Positions 1 to 7,802 are shown, numbered from the stretch's first letter. The stretch: DNA of 11,839 nt from Planctomycetota bacterium (GCA_026417845.1 JAOACM010000086.1:1-11839); one strand, 5' to 3'. Numbers and translations are program-made. Notes: a model not told the origin generated them from the letters alone.

Positions 1-33
1 CCCGCCGACACCGGCCGGCCCGGGCGCCCGGCG

Positions 34-1779
34 CTACCGCCCCTCCGCCCCATCCCCTCCGTCCAGCCCCCTCTCCAACGCTTCGCGCAGCCGCCGCAGA
101 CAGGCATCCAGGGCTTCGCGGACGCGCTCCGCGTCCGGGGCGATCCTGCCGCCCGGCCGCCGCAGGCCGGTCCGGTCCGGTCCATCTTCCAGAGCCGCAG
201 ATATAAGTTCCTGGAGCTCCCGCATCGCGGCCCCGCGCGCCGGGTCCGGTCCCTTCGCCGCATACCGCTTCTCCAGTTCCCCGACCCTGCGGCGGTGAGC
301 CTCCAGGTATTCTCTGATGCGCCCGGCCCTGTCGCGGGCATCCGCCGCGGCAGCCGCGCCGGCGCCGCCCGATTCCGACGCGGCCCTTTCCAGGCGCGCC
401 AGGTCCGCCGAATACGTCTCCACGAGTTCCATGTAAGAATCCAGCTCGCGGCGCTCCCGCGTGCCCGGTGCCGGCAGCAGGCATTTTTCCTCCTCCCGGC
501 GGAGGTACCCCAGGAGATCAGGCAGGCTCCATTCCGCGCGCGTGAGCCACGGCGATACGACGAAGGCTTCGTGCCGGCCGATCCGCGCCGGCCCAGCGGC
601 GCCCGCCCGGGACACCTCCGCCCGGCCCGACAGCACTATGACGATCAGCTCGGCGGCGGGCCGCTTCCGCCCGGCGGCCGGGCCCGGCTCCGGCCCGCGT
701 TCCGGAGGCGTTTCGATTTCGGCCGCGTGGGCCGCGAAGATGCCGGCAAGGAATTCCGCAATGCCTCCGCCACCCCGGGGCTCCGGCTGCCAGGCGGGCC
801 GGTCTTCCGCCGGGCGGCCCGCACCGCCATCGGGACGCGGGCATGATTGCCCGGCCGCCGGACGCCGGGCCGGCACCGATACGAGGAAATCGCCCCGGCC
901 CGATATCGAGGCGCCGGCCGCCTCTACGGCTATTCCGGCGGAAGGGCCGGCGTGGACGGAGGCAGTGCCCTCCAGCAGGGCGATGTCGGCGGCGCGGCCG
1001 AACATCGGGGCCGTGGGCTTCAGGAAGACTGCCCCGGGCGTAAGGCGCACGGCGGCATCGCTCCCGCACCTCAGGACGGCCGGGGAATCCCCGGCGACCC
1101 GGTATTCGATCCCGCCCGGGGCCAGCATTCCGCCAGCCGCCACCGGCGAATCGCCCGCCAGCACCACGCCGGAACCGACGGACACCGGCGCCGGTTCCGG
1201 TCCCGACAGCCGCCTGACCGCGACCCAGCCAGCCGCGAGCGCCGCGACGGCGGCCGCGGCCGGGAGCAGCCGGCGCGCAAGCCATCGCCTCCGGGACGCC
1301 GCAGGTCCCTCGCGGAATATGACCGGCGAGGCCCGGTCTCTGGCGGCGGCGCGGATCCCTTCCCCGGCTGTCGCGTCTCCGGGAACGGTGCGATCCGGTG
1401 GGCCGGGTATACGGCGCCCGGCGCCGCCGGCAGGACCGGCATTATCGGCGCGGCCGCCAGGCCCGGAAAGGTCGGCGGTGCCGGCCGGAACTATGTTCCC
1501 GTCAGCGTCCGCGACGGGAGCGTCACGGAGGCCCGCCCCGTCCAGGCGCGAAAGCACCGCCGCCCGGAACGGATCCGCTCCGTCCCGCAGCCCGGCCCAC
1601 GCGACGGCCTCTTCCAGCAGGCGCGCGGTCTCCAGCGTCCGCTCCCGCTCCGACCGGCAGGCCGCGCACGTACTGATGTGCGCTTCCAGCCTGGCGCGGC
1701 CTCCGGCGTCAAGCTCGCCGGAAGCCTCCAGCGCCGTCAGCATGGCCGCCGTTTCGCAATCGCAGCCGATGGTTCCCAT
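34..1779 (-). CDS. FecR-like, zinc-finger transmembrane anti-sigma factor
   Basis: Likely membrane regulator that holds the ECF sigma factor encoded just upstream. The 581-residue protein starts with a zinc-binding anti-sigma signature, H34-x3-C38-x2-C41, preceded by C6 and C8. A Pro/Gly/Ala-rich linker follows, then one membrane span at about 167-188 after a basic RRR stretch, so the zinc finger should be cytoplasmic. Residues about 198-302 and 375-412 read like the two parts of a FecR sensor domain (glycine-rich strands, then VIVLSGRAEV). They are split by a roughly 70-residue Pro/Gly-rich insert that contains a short hydrophobic patch near 340-352. Residues about 425-575 are charged, Glu/Arg/Leu-rich and probably coiled-coil, which is more than a plain FecR protein has. 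The ATG lies 82 bases after the sigma stop, so co-transcription is likely. The role is inferred from the motifs plus position; the ligand is unknown. Confidence 0.85.
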   Translation of the reverse strand: MGTIGCDCETAAMLTALEASGELDAGGRARLEAHISTCAACRSERERTLETARLLEEAVAWAGLRDGADPFRAAVLSRLDGAGLRDAPVADADGNIVPAGTADLSGPGGRADNAGPAGGAGRRIPGPPDRTVPGDATAGEGIRAAARDRASPVIFREGPAASRRRWLARRLLPAAAAVAALAAGWVAVRRLSGPEPAPVSVGSGVVLAGDSPVAAGGMLAPGGIEYRVAGDSPAVLRCGSDAAVRLTPGAVFLKPTAPMFGRAADIALLEGTASVHAGPSAGIAVEAAGASISGRGDFLVSVPARRPAAGQSCPRPDGGAGRPAEDRPAWQPEPRGGGGIAEFLAGIFAAHAAEIETPPERGPEPGPAAGRKRPAAELIVIVLSGRAEVSRAGAAGPARIGRHEAFVVSPWLTRAEWSLPDLLGYLRREEEKCLLPAPGTRERRELDSYMELVETYSADLARLERAASESGGAGAAAAADARDRAGRIREYLEAHRRRVGELEKRYAAKGPDPARGAAMRELQELISAALEDGPDRTGLRRPGGRIAPDAERVREALDACLRRLREALERGLDGGDGAEGR

Positions 1780-1786
1780 CCCGCCC

Positions 1787-1800
1787 GCCTTCGAAAAGGC
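1787..1800 (-). promoter_or_regulatory. UUCG-loop hairpin over the anti-sigma ribosome-binding site
   Basis: Read on the minus strand, the sequence is GCCTT-TTCG-AAGGC, a perfect 5-bp stem closed by a UUCG tetraloop. It ends 7 bases before the anti-sigma ATG at 1779. The AAGG in the 3' arm is the best Shine-Dalgarno candidate for that gene, so folding would hide it. A second GGCGCCTT (1813-1820) repeats the 5' arm sequence (1796-1803) 17 bases upstream and could compete for the same AAGGC. The structure is seen in the sequence; a regulatory role is inference. Confidence 0.45.
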
Positions 1801-1861
1801 GCCCGATACCGGAAGGCGCCCCGGAACAGCGCTTCGAACGATCCCAGCCGTCGGCCGCGCC

Positions 1862-2467
1862 TCACCCGAACCCGGCCTTCTCCATCGCCTCCCTCAGCAG
1901 CCCCAGTCCGCGCGACAGCCTGCTGGTCACGGTCCCGAGCGGCACGCCCCGCCGCGAGGCTATCTCCGCGCAGCTCAGGCCGTTGACATACCTGTCCACG
2001 AGCGTGCTCCGGTACGGCTCCGGAAGCTCCTCCATCAGACGCAGCGCCGCCAGGTATTTTTCGTGCCTGGCTTCCGGCGTCGAATCCGCGTCCCCCTGAC
2101 CGGCGCCGGGTCCGCCGGCCGGGAGCGACCGGATTTCCGACAGGGCTTCGAGCGAAGGGCCTTCCGCCGATTTCCGCCGCGTGTGCCCCAGCGCCACGTT
2201 GCGGGCTATCCTGCACAGCCACGCGCCGAACAGCTCCGGCCGCCGGAGCTGCCCCAGCGATCTGTAGGCCAGCAGAAACGTCTCCTGCGCCATGTCGTCG
2301 GCCAGATGCCGGTCGCCCGCAAAACGCCTCGTCGCCAGCCTCACCACCCCCTGGTATTTCGATACCAGCGCGCCGAAGGCCTCGCGATCTCCCGCCAGCA
2401 CCCTGGCCACGATCCCGGCGTCTTCCGCGGCGGACGGCTCGATGCTGTCCTTCCCAGGATTTCCCAC
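1862..2467 (-). CDS. ECF-type RNA polymerase sigma-70 factor
   Basis: Alternative sigma factor that directs RNA polymerase to a dedicated promoter set. With the GTG start at 2467 it is 201 residues, the usual ECF size. Region 2 spans about residues 23-99 and includes DDMAQETFLLAYRSL (region 2.2, core binding) and F-x-AWLCRIARN (2.4, -10 recognition). Region 4 spans about 139-197 with ELPEPYRSTLVDRYVNGLS followed by the helix-turn-helix EIASRRGVPLGTVTSRLSRG. The two are joined by a Ser/Gly/Pro-rich linker, with no region 3, as in the ECF family. The GTG is chosen because AAAGG lies 10 bases ahead. The frame is open to an ATG at 2581, but the extra 38 residues are low-complexity and resemble nothing in the family. 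The FecR-like gene follows 82 bases downstream, the standard sigma/anti-sigma order. Confidence 0.94.
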   Translation of the reverse strand: MGNPGKDSIEPSAAEDAGIVARVLAGDREAFGALVSKYQGVVRLATRRFAGDRHLADDMAQETFLLAYRSLGQLRRPELFGAWLCRIARNVALGHTRRKSAEGPSLEALSEIRSLPAGGPGAGQGDADSTPEARHEKYLAALRLMEELPEPYRSTLVDRYVNGLSCAEIASRRGVPLGTVTSRLSRGLGLLREAMEKAGFG

Positions 2468-2603
2468 GGTTACCGCACCTTTTAAAGATGAGGTTCGCGG
2501 CGGATTGCTGCACGGCCGCTGCAGAAAGCGGGACCGGCCGGACGACGCGGCCGCGGCGGACTCTTCGACGGCCCCGGGCATCGCGGAATCCGCGCGGGAG
2601 GAA

Positions 2604-4829
2604 TCAGGGCTGCCATGTGATCTCGCCTGTAATGGGCCTGTCGAACTCCTTCAGCGCTACCGATGCCGTTCCGTCGGCCGCTACGACGACGATGCGGTTC
2701 CCGGCCCCGGTTTCCGCGACCGCGATGTGAGAGCCGTCCGGCGACCAGCAGAAACTCTGAATGGCCGATCCGGGACGGGGCCTGTATATCTCACGCGTCG
2801 CGCCTGTTCCGCCCGTATCCCTGATGCCCAGCCACTGGCCTGTCTCGTCGAAGCAGCGGATCGCCAGCAACGGCTTCCCGTCCGGCGAGAATCTGGGAGC
2901 GGCGACCCCGGCGCGGCCGTCGAGGACATCACCCCCTCCGGTTTCCGCCGTATCATCTTCCCCGTCCTCCGCCCCCGCTCCGTCGCCTGTCCCCCGGTTC
3001 TTCGATGTTTCCTCACCGGCGCATCCTTTCGCCGTCGGATCTTCGATCCGGCCGGAAGCCAGATCGAGAGAGACGCTTCCGCCCTTCCATATCGCTTTGC
3101 CGCTCCTCCCAATCTCGCGTCTGGTTGCCCCGAACAGGGCGCGCCTGCCTTCGGGGTCGAAGGCCAGTCCGGTCAGGGCGGAATAATGGCTTCGCGTGAG
3201 GCGGTACCGTTTACCGGTCCTGACATCCAGCGCGAACAGATCGAAGGCGGCCGAGGAGGAGGGCGCCGAGTACAGCGCGAGGGAGCCGTCAGGCGAGACG
3301 GCCAGGGAGGTCAGCGACCCGAAGGATCCGGGGATCATGCGGGTCTCCCGCGTACGGGCATCGAGGACCCAGCCTTCGCCAAGATTCGCCGGCCCGCCGT
3401 CAGGTCTGGAAAGCACCAGGCATATCCTGCCGGAGACGTTGGATGCGCGGATGCGGCCGAGCGCGGTTCTGGCGCGCATGGCGACCTCCGCGTTCCCTGC
3501 CGCCGCCGCCCTTTCCAGGTACGGGATGGCCGGCGTCCCCAAGGCCTCCAGCTCCTTCTGCGCCTTTTCCCTGGCGAAGAAGTCGTCGTCGTCGAGCCCG
3601 CGGACGAGCGCCTCGATTTTTCCCGCCACGTCCGCGGCCGCGGCCCCTTCGCCGCCGGTTCCCGCCGGGCCTTTCGAGGCATCCGCGGCGCCGCCTGCCT
3701 GCCGGCCGCCGGCGGTCCCGCCCGCTGTCCCGGCCGGGATTCTTCCGGCGGTTTTCACCCCGGTTCCCCCCACGGCCCTGACTTCCGCCGCGCCGTCCTC
3801 CCCCTCCTTCGCGCCGCCCGCACCGTCCGGGCTGCCCGCGGCCCCGCGCCCCCCGGCGGCAAGCGGCGGGAAGGATCGCGGATCGGACGCGGCCGCCTCG
3901 GATTTCGGCACGAGACGGTAGCCGGTCGAAAGGTAGGCGCCGAGCGGACCGGGCTTCAGCGTCACGACGATCCGCCGCCCTTCGCGTTCGAGGACCGCCT
4001 CGATGTCCGCGCCGGCCCTGGCCGGGTCGTTCATGACCTGGTCGCGCGCCATGAGGACGTCGCCCATGTCCGCCAGCGGACCCCGGCCGTCGTAGCTCAG
4101 CAGAAAATCGCCGCTCTTCATCCCCCGCGCCTCGCCCTGGCTGCCCTCCAGCAGCCCGTCCACTCTGACGCAGGGGACGAGGACGCATCGCGCCAGCTCG
4201 GCCGCCGCGGCGCGGATGACCGGCATGGGCGTCCCGTCGCGGCCGGGGCTGAAGCCGGGCCGGACGATCCGTTCGCCGGAGTCCGAGTCGAATATCGAGT
4301 GTACGGCGGCGGGATGGACGCCCTCCTGCTCCCGGCCCGGCGCCGGCGCGCCGGCCGGCGGGAACGGGGCGGACGGCGGGTTCAGCAGGTACAGGCCCTT
4401 TCGGCGCGGAAAAGATGCGGACTCAGCGGGGACCCACAGCAGCAGCAGGACCGGGCGTCCGTCGCCGGCGCGGCGCTCGAAAAGCCCGGCCGTCGCGCGG
4501 TTGCCCGCCGCGGCGCGGAAGACCTCTCCGACCCCCGGCCCGGAGACCTTCCTGAAGATAATCTCCCGGCACTCGAAGACGAATTCCTCCGGAACCCCTT
4601 CCCCGTTCTCCGCCGCGGCTTCTTTCCCGGGCGTTCCCTTCACGACGCATACGACGGCCGCGTCCGCGAAAGCGAGCATCCTGGCGACCTTCTCCACCTC
4701 TCCGGAAACTTTTCCCTCATCGGCAGGACCCGCCCCGGAGGCCCCGTTTTCCGCGGCGCGGATTCCCGGCGCGGCGGCAACAGCCATCAGGATCATCGCC
4801 GCCAGGATCGCGGCCGGGACGGTGCGCAT
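2604..4829 (-). CDS. Exported PDZ-like/HEAT/beta-propeller protein
   Basis: Secreted or periplasmic multidomain protein of unknown function. From the ATG at 4829 it has 741 residues. Residues 1-26 form a clean signal peptide (MR, a hydrophobic AILAAMILMAVAAA core, cleavage near IRAA). Residues about 40-215 are a domain I do not recognise. Residues about 222-300 look PDZ-like (GMKSGDFLLSYDG, later REGRRIVVTLKPGPLG). Residues about 310-400 are a Gly/Ala linker. Residues about 400-460 form a HEAT-type helical pair (ALGTPAIPYLERA, then AEVAMRARTALGRI). Residues about 465-741 carry TolB/WD40-like blades, with SPDG-type turns at 512, 648 and 696. An acidic Gly-rich insert (about 605-640) interrupts the propeller. 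The frame is open to 5123, with alternative ATGs at 5021 and 5015 behind GGGGAG, but the added Arg/Ala-rich stretch looks non-coding and would bury the signal peptide. Weak point: GGAG directly abuts the chosen ATG. Confidence 0.83.
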   Translation of the reverse strand: MRTVPAAILAAMILMAVAAAPGIRAAENGASGAGPADEGKVSGEVEKVARMLAFADAAVVCVVKGTPGKEAAAENGEGVPEEFVFECREIIFRKVSGPGVGEVFRAAAGNRATAGLFERRAGDGRPVLLLLWVPAESASFPRRKGLYLLNPPSAPFPPAGAPAPGREQEGVHPAAVHSIFDSDSGERIVRPGFSPGRDGTPMPVIRAAAAELARCVLVPCVRVDGLLEGSQGEARGMKSGDFLLSYDGRGPLADMGDVLMARDQVMNDPARAGADIEAVLEREGRRIVVTLKPGPLGAYLSTGYRLVPKSEAAASDPRSFPPLAAGGRGAAGSPDGAGGAKEGEDGAAEVRAVGGTGVKTAGRIPAGTAGGTAGGRQAGGAADASKGPAGTGGEGAAAADVAGKIEALVRGLDDDDFFAREKAQKELEALGTPAIPYLERAAAAGNAEVAMRARTALGRIRASNVSGRICLVLSRPDGGPANLGEGWVLDARTRETRMIPGSFGSLTSLAVSPDGSLALYSAPSSSAAFDLFALDVRTGKRYRLTRSHYSALTGLAFDPEGRRALFGATRREIGRSGKAIWKGGSVSLDLASGRIEDPTAKGCAGEETSKNRGTGDGAGAEDGEDDTAETGGGDVLDGRAGVAAPRFSPDGKPLLAIRCFDETGQWLGIRDTGGTGATREIYRPRPGSAIQSFCWSPDGSHIAVAETGAGNRIVVVAADGTASVALKEFDRPITGEITWQP

Positions 4830-4848
4830 CTCCGCCGCTACCCGGTGG

Positions 4849-4880
4849 GCCGCCGTATCGCGGAGCGGCGCCGCCGTATC
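4849..4880. repeat. 11-bp direct repeat pair, 21-bp period
   Basis: GCCGCCGTATC occurs at 4849-4859 and again at 4870-4880, starting 21 bases apart, about two helical turns. It lies 20-50 bases ahead of the preferred start of the beta-propeller gene. The spacing would suit a dimeric operator. If the longer reading frame were used it would instead encode the repeated peptide RDTAA. No other evidence of function. Confidence 0.3.
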
Positions 4881-4983
4881 CCGCGCCGCCCGGACGCCGC
4901 TGAAGGCCGCCCGGACCGGCCCGCCGCGGCTGAAAAACCGCCGCGGCGATCCCTGCGCGAAGTTTCCGGCCCCGGCCGCCCGC

Positions 4984-5961
4984 CTATCCGCCGCCATCCG
5001 CGCTATCGCCGGCATCTCCATTCTCCCCGCTCTCCCCTCCCGCCAGCTCCCCCCAGCCTTTAGACGGCGGCACCAGCCACCGCGCGACAGCCGTCCGGTA
5101 GGAGTTCCAGCTGCCGGCGGCATCGCGGACGTCGGCGGTCGAATTTACCGCGCCGGCCAGAAGCAGCGCCAGCAATACCATCTTGGCGGCGTCCTGTCCT
5201 CTCAGCGAACCGCGCTGGACCGGGTCCCCGGAAAGGTACGCCCCCGCCGCGTACACCTCCTCGCCTATTATCGTGTAATCGCACGTGGTGATGAAGAACG
5301 CCACCTGCTCGTTGCTCGTCGTGCCGGCGACCTGTATAGCTCCGGCCTGCTGGCCCGCCTCGGCCAGTATCAGCGACTCGGCCGCGAACGACCCGAAAAG
5401 AAAGCAGGCCGCTGCCCTCTCGCGGTGCACCATGCCCATGAATCCGGACGCGAACGCGAACTGCTCGTCGGACATGAACCGGATATCCTCCTCGCGGTAC
5501 GCCTCCGGTTTCCCCTCTTTCCTGAAGCACTCCCTGACCGCCGACTGCGTGATGGTCATCACCTCGACGTCCATCTGCGGGATCAGCAGGCGCGATCCGT
5601 AGCGCGCGGCGCGCCGGGCGATGTGGGAAAGCACGCCCAGGCACGCGAAGAACAGCGGGCCGACGAGGGTCAGCCCGAACGTAAAAGCGATCGGCCGGCC
5701 CATCTCGACGGCCCGCCCCACCGCCTCGTCTATCGCGCTTATGCCGGGAATCCGGCGGATGTACATATCCAGCCCGCGCCGCTTGCGCGCCCGCGCAAGG
5801 GCTATGGCCGCCATGGGCGGCGCGATCATGAGCGCCGCAGTCATCAGCATGCCCCAGCCGCCGTCCTGCGCGGCGTGCTCGACGCCTGGTATGACATCGC
5901 CCACCGCAAGCGGGACAGGCATCAGCGGCGCCGGCATCCCGATGTGTGTGTTCCACCACAC
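4984..5961 (-). CDS. DUF6754-like membrane protein
   Basis: Protein of 325 residues that matches, from memory, the DUF6754 family, which has no established biochemical function. Recognisable stretches are RRIPGISAIDEAVGRAVEMGRP (69-90), an SHIARRAARYGSRLLIPQ block (112-129), DEQFAFASGFMGMVHRERAAACFLFGSF (165-192), AESLILAEAGQQAGAIQVAGT (194-214), CDYTIIGEEVYAAGAYLSGDP (227-247) and GSLRGQD (251-257). Predicted membrane segments lie at about 36-57 and 258-275; 92-112 is also hydrophobic. The tail after 303 is Gly/Asp-rich. The start is GTG: an in-frame TAA lies one codon upstream, and GGAGG sits 9 bases ahead. It is the first gene of the leftward cluster, and its stop is 154 bases before the preferred start of the beta-propeller gene, suggesting joint expression. 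The family call is firm; any role in sensing or envelope maintenance is inference. Confidence 0.85.
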   Translation of the reverse strand: MWWNTHIGMPAPLMPVPLAVGDVIPGVEHAAQDGGWGMLMTAALMIAPPMAAIALARARKRRGLDMYIRRIPGISAIDEAVGRAVEMGRPIAFTFGLTLVGPLFFACLGVLSHIARRAARYGSRLLIPQMDVEVMTITQSAVRECFRKEGKPEAYREEDIRFMSDEQFAFASGFMGMVHRERAAACFLFGSFAAESLILAEAGQQAGAIQVAGTTSNEQVAFFITTCDYTIIGEEVYAAGAYLSGDPVQRGSLRGQDAAKMVLLALLLAGAVNSTADVRDAAGSWNSYRTAVARWLVPPSKGWGELAGGESGENGDAGDSADGGG

Positions 5962-5970
5962 GGCTTATCG

Positions 5971-5975
5971 CCTCC
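5971..5975 (-). promoter_or_regulatory. Shine-Dalgarno deciding the GTG start of the DUF6754-like gene
   Basis: GGAGG on the minus strand, 9 bases upstream of the GTG at 5961. The in-frame TAA at 5965-5967 rules out a start farther upstream. Confidence 0.75.
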
Positions 5976-6287
5976 GACATCCGACAGAGCGGCGCCCGCG
6001 CGCGTTTCCGGTGCCTGTCCCGGAAACTCCCGTGTCGTCCACAGCGTACCCTCGATCCGGCCCGCCCTGTCCGGAGTTTTACGGACATGCCCTTATCCTG
6101 CAGGGCCGCCGATCCGGATTATGCCTCATCCCGCGCGGCTGAGAAACAACCGTTTCGGGTGTATGGCCGTAAATGCAAAGCTCCGGAGCGACGGCGGGGG
6201 ACCTCCGGGACGCATATGCGGCCGGCGCCCCGAACCTCGGCTGCCCGCTCCGTAGTGCTGCGGCTCCTGTTTCGTGGCGGCGCCACC

Positions 6288-6332
6288 GAGCAGGACGACA
6301 CGGCGCCGCTGAGCAGGACGACACGGCGCCGC
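6288..6332. repeat. Tandem duplication of a 23-bp unit
   Basis: GAGCAGGACGACACGGCGCC followed by GCT (6288-6310) is repeated immediately at 6311-6332, 22 bases identical before the sequences diverge. Each unit contains the palindrome GGCGCC. It sits in non-coding sequence. Replication slippage is the simplest origin; a protein-binding array of two sites is possible. Confidence 0.8.
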
Positions 6333-6786
6333 AACGGGCGGACGCGCTCGGGGCGTAACGTCCACATGAGAGCGGCAAAAACTGCGCTCCGGAGAATCCG
6401 GCCGGAGCGGTTTCGCTCCTCTTTGATAGGAATACGCAGGCCGGAGCTCCCGGCAGCGACGGCCATGCGACCGGGAACGCAAGCTGCGCGCCGCAGGGTT
6501 CCTGACAGGCTCTTATTGGGTCGCCCTGTGGCGGCACGCGGTAGCGCCCGAATCTGAAGCGCCGGGCGCGGATGGCTCCGGGCGGAACCCGGATGCTGCC
6601 ATGCGTCCGCTACGGAACCCGGCCGCTGATGCAGATTTCCGCGCGGTCATACGCCATGCGGGTTTGACCGGTGCCGCAGTTTGGATTGCGCATCAGGGAA
6701 GAGCGGCCGAATCCGGAATCTCATATGACGAACATGATACCGCGGATATCCGCCAGACGCGGCAGATGTCTGTACAGCGCGTCAGG

Positions 6787-6818
6787 AAAAGGCAGGGGCC
6801 GGCGTCATGGCCGGCCCC
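6787..6818 (-). terminator. Rho-independent terminator of the SPOR gene
   Basis: On the minus strand, GGGGCCGGC and GCCGGCCCC form a perfect 9-bp GC stem around the 6-base loop CATGAC, followed by TGCC and then TTTT. It starts 87 bases past the stop codon of the TPR/SPOR gene. The tail is short and offset by four bases, so termination may be partial. Confidence 0.6.
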
Positions 6819-6905
6819 GGTCCCGCATCTCCGCTCCAGCCCTTCCGCTCCAGCCCCGCCATGGTCCAGACAGGCGGGCATCTCCGGCGCGCGAAGGGTT
6901 GCGCG

Positions 6906-7802
6906 TCAGTTGCCGAACAGCTGGAAAATCTCCTGAGAGGCGTCGAAGGGGGTCACGGATGCCGACAGGAGGTAATCCTGTTTGAGCTGCTGGGCCTTCA
7001 GCCTGGCCTGATTGTAGGTGTCGAACCTGCCGAAGCGGACGGCGTAGCGCGTCTCGCCGAGGCCGGTGTCTATCGGCAGGACGTAGACGTCGTCAACCTT
7101 CAGGCTGCGTATCTCCCTCGCCCTGGCCTCCGCCTGCTGCTTGCTGGTATACACGCCCGCCTCGAGCTCGAAGAACCTCGGCCTGGCCGGGTCCTTGCCG
7201 TAGACGGAATGCATCCTGCGGGCCTCCATGGCGTAGTCGCCGTGGGCGTAGAGCTGAAGTATCGTGTTGAAGTAGTTGTCGGCCTGCTCGGTCATGTTGC
7301 GGACCTTGTAGCACATGCCCAGCTTGAACAGGACCTCGTCGGGGGCGATGGATTTTACATTCTGACAGTTCCTGTCCACCCAGGCGTAGCAGCCTGCCGC
7401 CTCGCGGAAGCGGCCGAGCTGGAAGAGTGCGTCGCCGCGGCCGAGCAGGGCCTTGCCTTTCAACGGGATGTCATCGGTGCAGGCGGCTACCGCGAAGGCC
7501 TCGGCCGCCGCGTTATAATGCTGCCGCCTGAACTCGCCATATCCCAGCCAGTACTGGGCCAGCGCCCTGTGCGGAGAATCCGCATGCGCCGAGGAATACT
7601 CGTACAGGGCCGGGCAGGCCGTGTCGTACTTGCCCGCGCGGCATTCCTCTATCAGCTTCGCCAGCTCGGGCGGCACCGGTTCCGGTTTGACCTCGGCGCC
7701 GGTTCCGGTTCCCCGCGCGAACGTCCTGCCGCCACATCCGCAGGCGCAGGCCAGCGCCGCCGTTGCGAGCAGCATCCTCACGCTCACCTTCACGTTCCTC
7801 AT
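6906..7802 (-). CDS. Exported TPR and SPOR-domain protein
   Basis: Envelope protein expected to bind peptidoglycan. The 298-residue product begins with an export signal (basic MRNVKVSVR, then LLATAALACA). The Cys-rich end C19-A-C21-G-C23 suggests a lipoprotein, though position -3 is Ala rather than Leu, so lipidation is not certain. Residues about 48-200 are helical TPR-like repeats, for example ALAQYWLGYGEFRRQHYNAA, KALLGRGDALFQLGRFREAA and EVLFKLGMCYKVRNMTEQA. Residues about 208-286 match a SPOR domain: FFELEAGVYTSKQQAEARA, later TRYAVRFGRFDTYNQARLKA. SPOR domains bind denuded glycan strands, often at division septa. The ATG follows GGGAGG at a 5-base gap (7808-7813). It is transcribed alone, away from the protease gene, and ends in a hairpin. 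SPOR-TPR proteins of this kind are not tied to a single pathway, so the exact role is open. Confidence 0.9.
   Translation of the reverse strand: MRNVKVSVRMLLATAALACACGCGGRTFARGTGTGAEVKPEPVPPELAKLIEECRAGKYDTACPALYEYSSAHADSPHRALAQYWLGYGEFRRQHYNAAAEAFAVAACTDDIPLKGKALLGRGDALFQLGRFREAAGCYAWVDRNCQNVKSIAPDEVLFKLGMCYKVRNMTEQADNYFNTILQLYAHGDYAMEARRMHSVYGKDPARPRFFELEAGVYTSKQQAEARAREIRSLKVDDVYVLPIDTGLGETRYAVRFGRFDTYNQARLKAQQLKQDYLLSASVTPFDASQEIFQLFGN

Larger units (their letters stand above)
5962..6905. other. 944-bp gene-free region
   Basis: Lies between two leftward genes. All six frames give only short, overlapping, Arg/Pro/Ser-rich reading frames without recognisable motifs, family matches or convincing ribosome-binding sites. 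It holds a 23-bp tandem duplication (6288-6332), small hairpins such as GGAGCG-GTTT-CGCTCC (6404-6419), and a terminator-like hairpin (6787-6818). The promoter of the DUF6754-like gene should be at its left end, but I see no convincing -35/-10 pair there. No tRNA- or rRNA-like sequence was recognised. It could contain a small RNA or a decayed gene. Confidence 0.55.

Noticed and set aside
1..33. GC palindrome after the anti-sigma stop as a terminator
   Set aside because: CCGGGCGCCCGG leaves almost no loop and there is no T-run; the window edge cuts the context.
461..2485. Long plus-strand open frame opposite the sigma and anti-sigma genes
   Set aside because: Arg/Pro/Ser/Ala-rich with no motif; it is antisense to a clear sigma factor. 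GC-rich third positions keep opposite frames open.
2292..5063. 923-residue plus-strand open frame opposite the beta-propeller gene
   Set aside because: Composition is Arg/Gly/Pro-rich without domains, while the minus strand encodes a signal peptide, HEAT and propeller motifs.
5060..6088. 342-residue minus-strand frame overlapping the DUF6754-like gene
   Set aside because: Extremely Arg/His/Gly-rich and out of frame with the recognised family match; it is a shadow.
6404..6426. GGAGCG-GTTT-CGCTCC hairpin as a plus-strand terminator
   Set aside because: Only 6 bp with a mixed TCTTTG tail, and no plus-strand gene upstream for it to end.
6079..6557. Overlapping short frames on both strands in the gene-free region
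   Set aside because: Mutually overlapping, Arg-rich, no good ribosome-binding sites and no motifs.
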